The notes beneath the pieces were generated by a model that was not told where the DNA came from, searched no databases, and saw only the letters and a program-made list of their open reading frames with translations. Position numbers and translations under genes: made by a program. Source: Eubacteriales bacterium (GTDB lineage Bacteria > Bacillota > Clostridia > Oscillospirales > CAG-272). Taken from it: a stretch of DNA of 5,610 bases. Location: positions 1-5,610 of the forward strand of contig JAQVWU010000216.1 of the NCBI GenBank assembly GCA_028709565.1, in the 5' to 3' direction. Below, piece after piece: positions 5,275 to 5,610 of the stretch (positions are counted from its first letter, which is position 1; every line of letters begins with the position of its first letter).

Positions 5275-5610
5275 ATGAAAAATAATTTACTTCAAAAAAC
5301 CTGGTTCCGATATATTTTGAATACATTAACAGTCATTGTAATTTTCATTTTGATGATGGGTCTCATAAACAGCGGAACACTTAATATGTATTACGCGCTG
5401 TTATTAATTCCGATAGGATACAATATAATACTCGCGGTCAGTCTGAACATTACCGCGGGTTTCCTCGGTCAGCTTCCTTTAGGACATGCGGGCTTTATGG
5501 CGGTTGGCGCTTACGCGTCGGCGTTGTTTTCACTGTCCGTTGATTTACCCGCGATACCGGAATTTATTATTGCCCTGCTTATCGGCGGGTTTGTTTCCGC
5601 TTGTTTCGGT
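5275..5610 (+). CDS. livM: Branched-chain amino acid ABC transporter permease LivM (3' end beyond the window)
   Basis: Only the first 112 codons are present; the frame stays open to the window edge. It is the second membrane subunit of the Liv importer. Seen: a basic N-terminus (K-N-N-L-L-Q-K), membrane segments at about 13-33, 39-58, 70-87 and 95-112, and the family hallmark N-I-T-A-G-F-L-G-Q-L-P-L-G-H-A-G-F (58-74) followed by G-A-Y (78-80), matching the usual N-L-x-x-G-x-x-G-Q-x-S-L-G-H-A-x-F of LivM; Pro replaces the usual Ser at residue 68. The ATG at 5275 is preceded by GAAAGGTG (5257-5264), a slightly long 10-base gap. No in-frame upstream start competes; the ATGs at 5238 and 5241 are in another frame and stop at 5255. 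Full-length LivM is usually 300-400 residues, so most of the gene, and presumably livG and livF, lie downstream. Confidence 0.93.
   Translation, partial: MKNNLLQKTWFRYILNTLTVIVIFILMMGLINSGTLNMYYALLLIPIGYNIILAVSLNITAGFLGQLPLGHAGFMAVGAYASALFSLSVDLPAIPEFIIALLIGGFVSACFG

Overview
The window looks like a chromosomal segment of a low-to-moderate GC Gram-positive anaerobe, most likely an uncultured member of class Clostridia (Oscillospirales or Christensenellales-like). The reasons are the AT-rich intergenic DNA, strong GGAGG-type ribosome binding sites, consensus SigA promoters (TTGACA-N17-TATAAT), lipobox signal peptides on both binding proteins, tRNA genes with encoded CCA, and a short divergent SAICAR synthetase of a type I associate with Clostridia. 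This placement is inference; no marker gene fixes the taxon.

Layout. Positions 1-128 are the flank of an unseen upstream gene and carry a small perfect hairpin. Positions 129-1604 (+) encode a large lipoprotein of the extracellular solute-binding (sugar-type) class, with no permease beside it in the window. A 17-bp inverted repeat (1628-1696) separates it from two convergently transcribed tRNA genes on the minus strand, tRNA-His(GTG) and tRNA-Arg(TCT). The tRNA pair has one clear promoter, upstream of tRNA-Arg. Next on the minus strand is purC (2012-2701), the only purine gene in view, with a perfect consensus promoter. A 363-base AT-rich divergent intergenic region (2714-3076) follows. It holds the purC promoter, an array of TTGAA motifs, and the promoter of the last operon, which overlaps a pair of 9-bp palindromes.

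From 3077 to the window end, on the plus strand, is a branched-chain amino acid type ABC importer: livJ-like binding lipoprotein, a strong GC-rich hairpin, livH permease, a structured 82-base spacer, and the first 112 codons of livM. The ATPase genes livG and livF are expected just beyond the end. The binding protein would capture the ligand outside the membrane and pass it to the LivH/LivM channel. The hairpin after livJ is well placed to make binding protein in excess over permease.

Nothing here amounts to a clearly new biological system. The points most worth a second look are the divergent C-terminal active-site segment of PurC, the operator-like palindromes in the livJ promoter, the phased TTGAAA array upstream of it, the inverted repeat covering the -10 of the tRNA promoter, and the two intercistronic structures of the liv operon.
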